Part shown: in pieces, positions 46,892-58,324 of the stretch | Layout of the letters: each line of letters starts with the position of its first letter | How positions within the stretch are numbered: position 1 is the stretch's first letter | Source: Bactrocera neohumeralis | Lineage: Eukaryota > Arthropoda > Insecta > Diptera > Tephritidae | Length of the DNA: 64,000 bases | Assembly (NCBI RefSeq): GCF_024586455.1 | Contig: NC_065920.1 | Location: 48,257,824-48,321,823 of the forward strand | Reading direction: 5' to 3' | Notes under the pieces: generated by a model | What the model was told of the DNA's origin: nothing | Database searches by the model: none | Seen by the model: the letters and a program-made list of their open reading frames with translations, nothing else | Made by a program: the position numbers and the translations under genes

Positions 46892-47882
46892 AACAAGAAA
46901 AAACGTTAACTTCGGCTGCACCGAAGCTAATATACCCTTCACAGGTGCATTTCTTTTAGTAACTACATATGTGTTCAGTTTGTATGGAAGCTATATGTTA
47001 TAGTAATCCGATCTGAACAATTTTTTCGGAGATTACATTGTTGCCTTAGAAAATAATCCATGCAAATTTGGTGAAGATACATTGTCAAATGTGAAAGTGT
47101 TCCATACAAGAACTTGATTCCGATCGTTCAGTTTGTATGGTAGCTATATGCTATAGTTAACCGATCTAAATAATTTCTTCGGAGATTACATTGTTGCCTT
47201 AAAAAATAATCTATGCCAAATTTGGTGAAGATACATTGTCAAATGTGAAAGTTTTCCATACAAGAACTTGATTCCGATCGTTCATTTTGTATGACAGCTA
47301 TATGCTATAGTCAGCCGATCTGAACATTTTCTTCGGAGATTACATATTTGCCTTGGAAAACAATCTGTGCAAACTTTTGTGAAGATACATTGTCAAATGT
47401 GAAAGTTTTCCATACAAGAACTTGATTCCGATCGTTCAGTTTGTATGGTAGCTATATGCTATAGTTAACCGATCTGACCCATTTCTTCGGAGATTACATT
47501 GTTGCTTTAGAAAATAATCTATGCCAAATTTGGTGAAGATACATTGTCAAATGTGAAAGTTGTCCATACAAGCATTTGATTCCGATCGTTCAGTTTATAT
47601 GGCAGCTATATGTTATAGTGGTCCGATATCGGCCGTTCCGACAAATGAGCAGCTTCTTGAAGAGAAAATGACGTTTGCAAAATTTCAAAAGGATATCTTA
47701 AAAACTGAGGGACTAGTTCGTATATATACAGACGGACAGACAGACAGACGGACATGGTTAAATCGACTCAGCTCAACATACTGATCATTTATATATGTAT
47801 ATACTTTATAGGGTTTCCGACGCTTCTTTCTGGGTGTTATAAACATCGTGACAAACTTAATATACCCTGTTCAGGGTATAAA
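46892..47882 (-). mobile_element. Type II HINE element (reverse) with an expanded internal array
   Basis: On the plus strand it begins AACAAGAAAAAACGTTAACT with the 3' hairpin CTTCGGCTGCACCGAAG. It ends with the terminal palindrome TATACCCTGTTCAGGGTATA. The GTCY tract is short (GACGGACAGACAGACAGACG, 47731-47750). Between them lie four full monomers of about 153 bp and a partial one. A 25-bp remnant of a DD41D mariner end (ACCTCTACTTGGATCA) follows directly at 47886. Confidence 0.85.
46974..47600 (-). repeat. Tandem ~153-bp monomers
   Basis: The anchor GTTCAGTTTGTATGG or its variants recurs at about 46974, 47127, 47280, 47434 and 47587, giving periods of 153, 153, 154 and 153. The monomers look very similar to each other, which suggests recent tandem expansion. 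Central tandem repeats of about 150 bp are known in some DINE-1 relatives (DINE-TR1). Confidence 0.85.
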
Positions 47883-47907
47883 AAGTACCTCTACTTGGAT
47901 CAACACG

Positions 47908-49875
47908 TTATGTATATTATTATTACCTTCTGCGGTAAATTAATACAATAAAATTGCATTATAAACTCGTTAGTGTTATTTACCTACCAATTAAAAGGAA
48001 TATAACAAAAACAAAGTATTATTTGACAGATGTCAAATACTAATTATTGAAGAAAAATTAAGTGGGAATACCAAACCGGATGGGCCAATCAGCATCTTAA
48101 TTGTCTTAACTAATTGAACAGCTTTAACATGGTAAAAGTCAGTATTACTCATAGATTGGGACTAATGGGCTATGTCACGATTATCATGTCGTAAGGCCTT
48201 CAGAGTTCTTATTTTTGTGTAACTATCTTAACTTCGTAAGATTTGAAAATGTGTTTTGATATGAGAAGTTACAACCGATTTCCGGCATCTCTTTGGCTTG
48301 TCTCATTGTACCGCTATGTTCAAATCTCAAGCTTTTTAAAGCCATCTGATAGTGTATTGTACGCAGAGATATTACTCTGACACTGTAAGAGAATGTGGGC
48401 CAAGCATAAACCGCAAACTACAGTTTTATTACATCCATATGTACGGGTTTACGGCTGCGTAGGCGTCCATTTACTCGTACATATTTATATACATATGTAT
48501 GTATGTATGTAAGCACACTTCATATCATACTGTAGTATAAGACATTTATTTATACAGATAAATAATTTATTTACTCTGTGACAACGCGCTCTGGCAACTG
48601 CCAATGCTGGACCACAATGGGAAATTACGAAGTCGGGCGTCTGGTTGACTAGTACGTCGGTTGGCTTGTGGCACGAGTCACAAACTAATACCGTATAATA
48701 AATTGCACAGCACAACGCGTTGCAGTCGATAGATTTCAACAAGCAATGAACATTCGCACTCAACTACTAAACAAATATAGCTAAGTATATCTATACATAC
48801 ATACTTATGTAGATATATCAACAAAAGGTTGTGTTTTACGTGTATTTCACCGGTATCGCCAATCAATTTAATTGAATTAAATTGAGTGGATTTGTATGAA
48901 ATATGCTCGCACTACTCATAAATTGTTTGTTGAATGGTGTTCAAAAAGTGCTACGTGTTGTTGTTGGATATTACAACGCCCTCAATTGAAGAGGAATTTG
49001 CCGCTTTTACTAAGGTTTTACGTGCCATTCACATTATGTAAGATATTAAAGTAGTTATGTATGCACTCATATACATATATACATACATACATACATAAGT
49101 ATGTACTTATGTATATAAGGAGGTGGCCTACAATTCAATATTCTCTTCAATTTATGTAGTTTGGGTAATAAATTGGGTCATTGAAAATGCTGGCAAATAT
49201 TAGTTTCCTATCTTTGGTTACATAAATGTGTAAGTGTATTTACTATGGTCAACCTTAAGGTAGTAATCTGGTAACTTGGGTTCAAAAAATTGAAAATTTT
49301 TTTTTTGCTTAATTTGAAAGTACAATGTCTTGAGAATATACTGTGAAAATTTCAGACAGAAATTCGAAATATTTCGGGAGTTATAACGAGTTTCCTAAAG
49401 CGCCTCGGAGTCCAACTTTTAAGGTCGACCGAACTTTAAACGCGTTTTTCTCAAAAGATTGTTTTTCTGATCGGTCCGGGTCCCTACTTTTTTTCTTCTG
49501 AACTGATTGCTTTAAAATTTTAACAGGCTGTTATACACACTTACAGTTCTCGTCGCTACTAACGAGCATTTTTTTCACCCCTAACTTTTTATTTTACAAC
49601 CCTTTCTTTGCTAAAATAAAAGGACTTTTTTTTTCAAAGTCCGCAATTTTGTTATTTACCCTTGAAATTTAACTTCAGTAGTTCCGACCAGAATGACATG
49701 TCTATAGATTAAGAATAATCAAGAATATTTGATTTCAGATAACATCAAGAGCCAAAATCACCCGGGCCACCCACGTGCATTTTTTTTTTTGAGGTTTCAA
49801 CTTCGAGTGACAATAATAATAGTAATAAAATATTAAATTTTTTCAAATAATTTTTTTTTTTTTATATTTTCAATA
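47908..49875. other. Intergenic, nothing recognised
   Basis: ATAC/TATG microsatellites lie at 48490-48510 and 49075-49120. The part at 49250-49860 is AT-rich with several T-runs and looks like a worn repeat, but no ends or coding motifs are visible. Confidence 0.35.
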
Positions 49876-50286
49876 GGAGTATTCAGACCAGCCTTGTTCA
49901 TTCGTTAGTCGTTATTCGGTAGTATTTTGTTTTTGAAAAATTAACAGACTACCGGGTAACGAACTATCCATCTGGCAAGCTTGATAATTGTTTCGTTACT
50001 CGGTAATATCACATCAGCTGTTCTCCTGCTCCTCTGTACATCAATTTAAAGTACTTACCAGTAATAAATTTGATCTGCTCCACATAATTTTCAATTAAAT
50101 GACTGAAAATTTTTATTTCGCACTTTAATGAGGCATTTTTACTCTTTAATAAAATTGAATCAGCTGTTTCGGAATAAGATTTATCATACTACAGAGGTAG
50201 AACAAAAAGTATGTTCACAGTTAAGCCTTTTAACGAAGCATCAACTAACGAATTACCAAATTAACAGGGTTCGGTCTGAATACCCC
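49876..50286. mobile_element. Small TIR element (MITE), 411 bp, unclassified
   Basis: The left end GGAGTATTCAGACC is the inverted repeat of the right end GGTCTGAATACCCC, with one mismatch in 14. Further inside, CGTTAGT on the left pairs with ACTAACG on the right. TA flanks both ends (49874-49875 and 50287-50288), consistent with a TA target-site duplication. There is no coding potential. Confidence 0.65.
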
Positions 50287-50419
50287 TAGTATGTTTCGCA
50301 TCGATCAAATATGTTTAAGAAACTTTATTCCAGGTTAGATACTCAAAATATCTTCACGAAATTTGACAAAGATGAATGTAGAAAAAACAACAATCTCCTG
50401 TGCTGATCGGATCACTATT
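50287..50419 (+). repeat. Type II HINE monomer fragment
   Basis: A short diverged stretch with TACTCAAAATATCTTCACG, AAATTTGACAAAG and CTGATCGGATCACTATTTAT, matching the monomer blocks. Confidence 0.45.
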
Positions 50420-50970
50420 TATGCCTTCGGCTCGGTCTCTGTTGCTGCCTCTTTTCAGCGACGTGCGGCTCTATGCGATTCGCAAACGCTGGCTATGCAC
50501 TGCACCAACTGCATGTGACGAAATGTATCCGACCGTTTTTCATCACCCCTTGGGGCAAGTCCTATCGTTTCGCCTCCTCTTCCTTTAGATTGGACTTGCG
50601 CTCGTGCCGGCTAGATATTCCGACCGCTGCCTTGTAACGCATACCCAGCCCCTCCATGCTTGGCTTTTTCCGGGGTTTTCTCTTGTTGCCACATTTGCCC
50701 ACATTCACCTGCTAGTGGAGAGCACAGAAGCTCTTCTTATTTTTTCGTGTTAATGCTGTAGCGCTTTCTTGCTCCAAGCCTACATGGACTGTAGCAAGCA
50801 TACGCTGTAGAGATGGCTTGGCGGTAGTGCTAGCATCGCCGCAATCTGCACCCGTTGCAGATGAGGTGTGAGCACTGGCGCCACAGCTTGTCAAGTCGCT
50901 ATGCCCGTCGGTAATAACAGTCTTTTCTCTCGCCGACTTTGTGGCTGATATCCCAGTCCGCTTCATCTTT
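50420..50970 (-). pseudogene. Possible LINE ORF1-like basic fragment
   Basis: The minus frame 50966-50712 starts MKRTGISATKSAREKT and is Ser/Thr/Ala-rich with a Lys-rich end. A second frame nearby reads RKKPRKKPSMEG and SRHERKSNLKEEEAKR. This low-complexity basic composition resembles gag-like ORF1 linkers of fly LINEs, but no zinc knuckle is seen. The assignment is tentative. Confidence 0.25.
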
Positions 50971-51784
50971 TTTATGATCTACCTATGAGTTTTGACTTCA
51001 GGATCTCTATCCCTACCATTTTATACCTATCGCCAGGTACCTTTTAAGCTATGCCTGTCATATTTCCTCATTGTTCTCTTTCTGAGATTGCATATAAAGC
51101 AGTCTACCATAGGGAGTAGAAAGCCTGCAATGTCACCCAATTCGTTTTTAACAACTTTTAAAAACAATACCGATGCGTACTGACATAATTATGGTCGCAC
51201 CTGCCTTAAATTTATATCTAGATGGGGTCGAAATACATACATATATAATATTATTGCTAATTAAAGGAACATCTTCCATTGATATTCATTTTCATATGTA
51301 AAAACAGTCTACTTTTAGAATATTCCACTATTTTTTTTTATATACGGTAATGGCTTCAAAGCTTTGTTTTTAATAACAAGGCTCTGTTGCATTGAATTAT
51401 TAGGGTATGGTGCATAGTATTCGATCGCGGTTGAAGCCTTTGTAGTCTTTGTGTTGTCGCGATTTTGAAATTCTTCCTAAGTCGTTTATTTCTTAACTTC
51501 TTTTGAAAATGTTGTTCCGGATTTTTAGTCTTGCTCTTATACCGTACGCTAATCCATTTTTTCTTAATTCTATTCTATTATATTGTATCTTATGTCTCCG
51601 CGGGGGAGCAAAGGGCCACAGAGAGACTTTTTCATATATTTCGATTCAGCCTCTTAATTTCACTCCAAATTTTTTGGATCTTAATTCATACGACGTCTAA
51701 ATTTTTTTCTAGGTTAGAGCGTGCTTGATTTGTGCGCGACCATAAGACCGTGTCGGGTCAAAAAATGTCAAATATTGCGATATA
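50971..51784. other. Intergenic, nothing recognised
   Basis: No supported gene or repeat before the mariner at 51785. Confidence 0.4.
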
Positions 51785-52713
51785 CAAGGTCTGTCGCAAA
51801 AGAAACAGGACTGTTAAAAAAAACAACAAAAAATTAATATTTCTCAAAAGTTATATTTTTTTATTCAAAGTAGTTTCCTTGTGCTTCGATACAGCATTTA
51901 GCCCGGTCAATTAGCATTTCAAATGAGTGTTTAAGATCATTTTTCGGAATGCTCTTGAGAATATCGGTCGTCACCTTTTGGATAGCTGAAATGTCCTGAA
52001 ACCAGTGTCCTTTCATGGGCAAATGAAGTTTTCCAAATAGGTAAAAATCACAGGGTGCCAGATCAGGTGAGTAGGGTGAGTGATTATTGATTAATATGGA
52101 GTTTTCTGTCAAAAAATCAGTGACAAGCGTCGACCGATGACACGGCGCATTATCGTGCAACAGGCGCCAGGACCCTGCCTCACGGTATTGTGGTCGAGCA
52201 CGACGAATGCGTGACAAACGACGCTTCATAACACCAAGGTAAAACACAGCATTAATCGTTTGGCCAGGTGGAACGAACTCTCGGTGTACAATACCCTCGG
52301 AATCGTAAAAACAAATCAGCTTTGTCTTTATTTTTGACTTCTGAAGAGGACCGACTTCTGATCGTCACAGAGGTCCTCACGACCTTCTTGGAATCGCTTA
52401 AACCACTCATGCACATTACTACGGATTAGGCACTGATCACCATAAACTTTTTTCATCATTTGAAATGTTTCAGTAAACGTTTTCCCAAGTTTAAAACAAA
52501 ATTTAATATTTGCTTTTTGCATTTTACGACCGATGACCAACAGCTGCTGTGACTTTTTGATCGATAACATCGATTTTAGTTATCCAATTGTCTTAAAATT
52601 TTTACGAAATGTCAACAAGAGATCAAACTTTCTATTTCATATACCCACCAATAGGTGGCGCCACCAGAAACAGTTATATTTAAAAAGTTCTGTTTCTTTT
52701 GCGACAGACCTTG
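51785..52713 (-). mobile_element. Mariner with intact ends and TA duplication, internally deleted
   Basis: Both TIRs begin CAAGGTCTGTCGCAAAAGAA and stay nearly identical over about 28 bases. TATA stands at both borders (51781-51784 and 52714-52717). The element is 929 bp where a full mariner is about 1.3 kb. A partial copy of the same family is at 43320. Confidence 0.9.
51861..52570 (-). pseudogene. Mariner transposase (DD34D), missing the second HTH
   Basis: The N-terminal frame (MQKANIKFCFKLGKTFTETF, CLIRSNVHEWFKRFQEGRED) carries the first HTH and ends at a stop near 52328. After a deletion of roughly 100 codons, which removes the second HTH and linker, the catalytic domain resumes. It reads SKIKTKLICFYDSEGIVHRE with the first-Asp-region block, then GSWRLLHDNAPCH (second Asp) and YSPDLAPCDFYLF (third Asp). 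There are 34 residues between the last two Asp, so the D34D signature is intact. The open C-terminal frame runs to IEAQGNYFE. The enzyme cannot be functional without the deleted DNA-binding part and in two frames. Confidence 0.85.
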
Positions 52714-52717
52714 TATA

Positions 52718-53746
52718 TTCGATTTGTGAAAGCTTTGCATGTCAAAAGCTTGAGATTCCATCTTTCGCAATTCTGCTCAAGTTTCTTCATCTAATTTATC
52801 TAACGGATACGTTGATGAACTTCCCCAACCGCTCTCATTAGAATTGATAACAAAGAGCTCTCTTAATAAGATAATTTCTTCAATTTTGTGTGGTATTCCG
52901 CTCATTTCAAATTGGCGCCATCATCTATTGATATTGTATTAAAATCATACTCTTTACTCACTCTATATGTACTTTTCTATCTCTCTCTCTCTCTCTCTCT
53001 ACCTCTCTTTCCAACATATTTTTGTAACTGTTTCATTCATATTAAAGCTACTTGCCGTACTTGTAAGGTCCTTCGTCGAAAGTTCCCAGTCACCTTCAGA
53101 GTGCTCAGTGTCTGCTTCGTTGAACTTGACCGAAGTGCATTATGACAAAGTCGTCACCAAGGACTTCCTCACCAGTTAACTTGCCGGTAGCAGCCGACTT
53201 AAAATACGGTTAGCATACAGTGTATATGTATGTACATACATAGTACATATGTTTTTTATGTAAATAGTTTTCAACGGCCGCTTCGTAATCACATTCACCA
53301 GTACTTTGTTTACATGTGCTTGTCGTTACTCATATGTACATACGTATTCGTATATATCTTTATCTGCTTCTTTCATATTGAAACTACAGTACAAATACAT
53401 ACTTATCTATATGTATTCGGAAAATGTAAACTATTCAGACTCGTGGTGCATCCTCACGTGTGATTCGGCATCATCGCGCCTACAAAGAACGCATGTCATT
53501 CACATATTTTATACATATTATAACTGCTTACATATGCATATACTAGGAAAGAGCTATGTCTTATGCAAATAGCCTTGTGTGATGAAAATAAAATACATGA
53601 CTATGCATAGAGGTACTTCAGTGCTGCCGTTTACTAAATTAAAGCACTTGTCAATATGAAGTACATACGTCATATTTCATTTTTAAATTCCGAAGGGTAG
53701 AAATTACTTTTGTCTACCTAAATCTATATACATATGTATGTATATA
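52718..53746. other. Intergenic with microsatellites
   Basis: A (TC)n tract lies at about 52977-53000, and TACATATG runs lie at 53225-53250 and 53725-53745. No supported gene. Confidence 0.45.
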
Positions 53747-54290
53747 ATGGGTTGTCAAAAAAGTCTTGCGGTACTTTTATTGAATTTTTTTTTTTTTTGA
53801 AATTGAAATGAATTCTTGATGACTCATGCCCAGCTCCTGACCGATGCTACGGCTGCTACTATGCCGGTCTCTTTCGACGATTTCAGCGATTTTATCGCAG
53901 TTTTCGACGAGGCTTTCCGGAGCGTGGCGCACCTTCGACCACCTCTACACCAGAACGAAAACGTTGAAACCATCGTTGTGCGGTGGAAATGGAAACTGTA
54001 TCGGGTCCATAAACTGCACAAATTTTATTGGCGGCTTGAGATGCATTTTTGCCTTTATCGTAGTAGTACTGTAAAATATGCCGTATTTTCTCTTTATTTT
54101 GCTCCATGTTTGCGACGCTATAACTCACGAACGACTTAAAAGAAACGACAATCAATCAAACACTTGTTAGCGCGTGAAATGAGCTTTCCAAAAGGGTATA
54201 GCATGACCCGATGCGACTAGAACTAGAACTAGAACTACGCGCTTTCAGCGCCAACTAGCGAAAATACCGCAAGACTTTTTTGACAACCAT
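53747..54290 (-). mobile_element. Mariner derivative, copy 3, complete ends with TA duplication
   Basis: The left TIR ATGGGTTGTCAAAAAAGTCT and the right TIR (inverse of AAGACTTTTTTGACAACCAT) are flanked by TA (53745-53746 and 54291-54292). On the minus strand, 54106-53892 encodes the N-terminal HTH region (MEQNKEKIRHILQYYYDKGK, then ISTAQRWFQRFRSGVEVVEG). The rest of the transposase is deleted. At 544 bp with both ends intact, this is the reference copy of a short mariner derivative family with three members here. A (CTAGAA)n insertion lies at 54218-54236. Confidence 0.9.
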
Positions 54291-54334
54291 TACATTTTAT
54301 AATGTATAATAGTATGTATGTGTTTAGTGCGACG

Positions 54335-55062
54335 CGAGTGCGACGACTGTTTGTTTGATGACAAGAGATATTTCGTCTTACCTCCGTTCACTACCAAACT
54401 CGTTTGCTTTGCTTCCTTATCCAGTCTGGAGAAAGTAGAACTAACGGCGCGGATGTTGAAGCCAATGATATCAATATCATCAGCGTACGGCAGTAGTCGT
54501 ATAGAAGTTTGTATCTGCGCGATTAAGTTCTGCAGTTCGAATTATTTTCTCCAGCAGCAGATTGAAGAAGACGCACGATAGGGAGTCGCCTTGTCTTAAA
54601 CCTCGTTTGGTATCAAACGGCTCGGAGAGGCCCTTCCCAATCCTAACGGAGTTTTTGGAATTGCTCAATGTCAGTTTACACAGCCGTATTAGTTTAGCAG
54701 GTATACCAAATTCAGACATCGCGGCATAAAGGCAGCTCCTTTTCGAGCGGTCAAAAGTAGCTTTGAAACGACGAAGAGGTGGTGTGTGAATCCTGTTTTC
54801 ACGGGAGATTTGGCGCATGGTGAATATCCGGTCAGTTGTTGATTTTCTAGGACTAAAGCCATACAGATAAGGTGCAATAAGTTTGATTGCGGTGGGCTTT
54901 AATCTTTCACACAATACGCTAGATAAAACCGTATATGCGATATTGAGGAGATAATAGTTGGCGCAGATTGTGGGGTCTCCCGTTTTGTGGATTGAGCAGA
55001 GCACACTAGAATTCCAACCGTCAGGCATGCTCTCGTTCGACAATATTCTACAAAGACGCTGA
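54335..55062 (-). pseudogene. RTE-like LINE, copy F (RT fragment)
   Basis: Minus frames start at SNESMPDGWNSSVLCSIHK and continue through CANYYLLNIAYTVLSSVLC, FSPRKSTTDRIFTMRQI, SEFGIPAKLIRLCKLTLSN and RGLRQGDSLSCVFFN (intact QGD). They end just after the YADD region, which is frameshifted. The NYRGIS motif is shortened. Both the 5' part and the C terminus are missing. Confidence 0.8.
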
Positions 55063-55493
55063 AATTGGGTCTATCTTTTGAAAAAGATTCACTAAACGTT
55101 CAGATGACGTTTAAAAAATTATATACGAAAGCATCAACAAATCTACTGAATTATTTGGATGATCGTAAAATAAAATAATGAAGACACCAGATTCACTACA
55201 AATATCAAAGCTACGTGTTAAACATATTGTTCATAAATATTTTGGGTATGCTCTGTAAAGCTCTGTGCAAAGAGGGTTCAGCGTGAGCTCATAAGCGGCA
55301 CAAAGTCCTGTGAAATGATAAGAAAATGACTTCGCATAGCTTCTGCACCAACAAACTTTTCGGACCCGGCTTACAGCGACATTTTGCTGTTCTGAGACCT
55401 CACTAAAGGGTCGCGTCAAAGTTATTGCCGAGACTGAGACCTTTCTTAGACAAGAAATAAATCGCATTACAAAGGTAGTTTTCGTTTTACTCG
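55063..55493. other. Intergenic, nothing recognised
   Basis: No supported feature between the RTE fragment and the type I HINE element. Confidence 0.4.
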
Positions 55494-56520
55494 TATTATA
55501 CTCTCGCAACAAAGTTGCTAAGGAGAGTATTATAGTTTTGTTCACATAACGGTTGTTTGTAAGTCCTAAAACTAAAAGAGTCAGATATAGCGTTATATAT
55601 ACCAAAGTGATCAGGGTGACGAGTAGAGTTGAAATCCGGATGTCTGTCTGTCCGTCCGTGCAAGCTGTAACTTGGTAAAAATTGAGATATCATGATGAAA
55701 CTTGGTACACGTATTTCTTGGCTCCATAAGAAGGAAGTTCGAAGATGGGCAAAATCGGCCCACTGCCACGCCCACAAAATGGCGAAAACCGAAAACCTAT
55801 AAAGTGTCATAACTAAGCCATAAATAAAGATATTAAAATGGGAGGGGCATATTTGGATATATTTGGACGTAATTTTTGAAAAGTGGGCGTTGCCCCTACT
55901 AAGTTTTTGTACATATCTCGGAAACTACTATATGTCGTTTCCTTCAGAGTCGTTTCCTTCAGACACTTCCATATACAGTTCAAAAATGGAGGAAATCCGA
56001 TAATAACCACGCCCACCTCCATACAAAGGTTATGGTGAAAATCACTAAAATGCGTTAACCGACTAACAAAAAACGTCAGAAACACTAAATTTTACGGAAG
56101 AAATGGCAGAAGGAAGCTTCACCCAGGCTTTTTTAAAAATTGAAAATGGGCGTGGCCTCTCCCACTTATGGACCAAAAACCATATCTCAGGAACTACTCA
56201 ACCGATTTCAATGAAATTCGATATATAATATTTTCTTAACACCCTGATGACATGTACGAAATATGGGTGAAATCGGTTCACAACCATGCCTTCTTCCAAT
56301 ATAACGCTAATTTGAATTCCATCTGATGCCTTCTCTGTATAATATACATATATGTATGTACATACATTAGGAACCAATGATGATAGCGGAGTAAAACTTT
56401 ACACAAATACGGTATTTGAAAAATATGTAAATGACGGATAATGAAATCTCGATTATCACTTTATTATGCGAGAGTATAAAATGTTCGGTGACACCCGAAC
56501 TTAGCCCTTCCTTACTTGTT
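55494..56520 (+). mobile_element. Type I HINE element, complete copy 5
   Basis: The blocks are the same as in copies 1-4, with a short GTCY tract (55641-55659), several small internal deletions (for example around 55730 and 55850) and the standard right end with hairpin and CCCTTCCTTACTTGTT. The left terminus is slightly worn (TATTATACTCTCGC). Confidence 0.8.
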
Positions 56521-56579
56521 ATAGTTAGTTTCATGATGGGCTTCATCAATTAACAGTCTTAATGGACGATCTAAGATTT

Positions 56580-57012
56580 ACATTATTAATAAGGCATGAG
56601 TTGGATCATTTCTCATACAAACTGAAGGACGGCAATGGAATGCTCTTATGGAAGACATTTTCATTTGACAAGATATGTTCACTAAATTTGATAAGGATTA
56701 TTGTCTGAGACGATGGTACAATCTCCGAAGAAATTATTCAGATCGAGTCACTATAGCATATAGCTGCCATACAAACTGAACGATTCGAATCAAGTGCTCA
56801 TATGGAAAACTTTTTCATTTGACGAGTTATTTTCACCAAATTTGACATTGGTTATTATCTAAGATAATGGTGCAATCTGCGAAAAAATTGCTCAGGTGTA
56901 GCCACCATAGTTTATAACCGTCATACAAACTGAATGATCAAAATCGAGCTCTTGTAAGGAATCTTTTATATTTGTGAAAGTTTAGCATCGGTTCAACCGA
57001 AATTAACGGTCT
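56580..57012 (+). repeat. Type II HINE fragment with 3' end
   Basis: Three diverged monomers (CATACAAACTGAACGATTCG, CTCCGAAGAAATTATTCAGA and so on) end in the 3' hairpin region GCATCGGTTCAACCGAAATT. The left end is missing. Confidence 0.65.
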
Positions 57013-57884
57013 TTTGGAGTCTGCGCTGAACTGCAACTCCAGGTACCAGTTGGCAACACATGTCAACTGGTGTTATTTTTATACAATCTGTCATGTCTCC
57101 CAAGTGTTCTCTGTACTCATATACGCGTGCATCATTTAGGTGAATATGTATTAATAGCATCATATGTATAGGTTTTGTTGTTGTAGCTGTATCATAATAG
57201 GCCTTCACTTCATTTTCTATTTCACTGCCTCCTACCGTTACCGGCAGTACGTAATAAGTATTTTTAATCAGCTCTCCTCAGCTCAACGCAATTTCGCTCT
57301 GTAACGGTATAGCTTAAATTACAAATAAGTGCCTAATCATTTTTACCTACCGGTACAGTAAGATGGCTGGTAAAATGATCCAAAATTGACGCTCTACTTC
57401 ACAATAATGTTGCCATACTGTCATGCAAACACTATTCACATAAGTACATACATACATATATGTATTTATATATGGGAGTGTATGCATGTACATATGGAGA
57501 TGTGTGCAGTATTTATGTAAGAAGCATAAAAACGTAATACATTTACCATACAGCAATATAATAAAATATTAAAATTGCATTAAATGTAACGTCTCGGCCA
57601 TAATAAGCGGAAAGTGTCTCCAAGCCAACATGTATGTATGTATGTACTATGTACATATATTTTTATTGCTTTATTGGTATGTCAGATATTAAGTTTGAAG
57701 GGGAGTTCGAAAATAGTTTGCAGATTTTTGTTTTTACTTCGCAAAAGTGAGGTGAAAAATTGCTTGAAACTGTCCAACCCCATGGAAAGGAGTTACAAAG
57801 GTCCCACTTAATGTTTTGATCCAAAATAGACCTTTAGAACAGGTTTCATCTTCGAAATATTTACAAATTCTCCGAAATTGGAAA
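57013..57884. other. Intergenic, nothing recognised
   Basis: No supported gene. TATG/TACA microsatellites are at 57445-57500 and 57630-57660. Confidence 0.4.
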
Positions 57885-58025
57885 CTGCATTCGGCAGCTA
57901 TATGCTATTGTGGCAATTCTGATAACTGAGTATTTTCTTGGGGAGAAAACGAGGGCAAAATTCCTGAACGATATCTTAAAAACTGAGGGACTAGTTCGCG
58001 TATAAGCAGATGGAGAGATGGACTA
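57885..58025 (-). repeat. Type II HINE fragment (reverse)
   Basis: GGCAGCTATATGCTATTGTG, AAACTGAGGGACTAGTTCGC and a decayed GTCY tract match the region around 47600-47750 in the same orientation. Confidence 0.6.
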
Positions 58026-58030
58026 TACAT

Positions 58031-58140
58031 CTAGTGGTCTTAAGTTATTCCAAAGTTTAACTTGAACTAAAGTATTCGTCATACGTAGACCTAGTGGTCC
58101 TTAGAAATTACAGAGTTTAACTTGACCAGAAGTATTCGTC
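58031..58140 (+). repeat. Two-copy 60-bp tandem repeat
   Basis: CTAGTGGTCT at 58031 and CTAGTGGTCC at 58091 begin units with a period of exactly 60. The first 50 positions match at 41, with the conserved core AGTTTAACTTGA and end AGTATTCGTC. Confidence 0.7.
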
Positions 58141-58324
58141 ACAAACAGCGTCAACGCTTTCAGCGAAGAGCAACTTGATATCTAATTTTGATACTTCATC
58201 TAGTCCCTTGAACTGAGAAGTCTCTATATACTTATCTAAGATGACTTAGAAGCATAGCGGGTGTTCAAGCGCCTCTCTTATGTCGACTTCCCTGTACGCT
58301 CTGTATGTATCGTCACTACTTATT

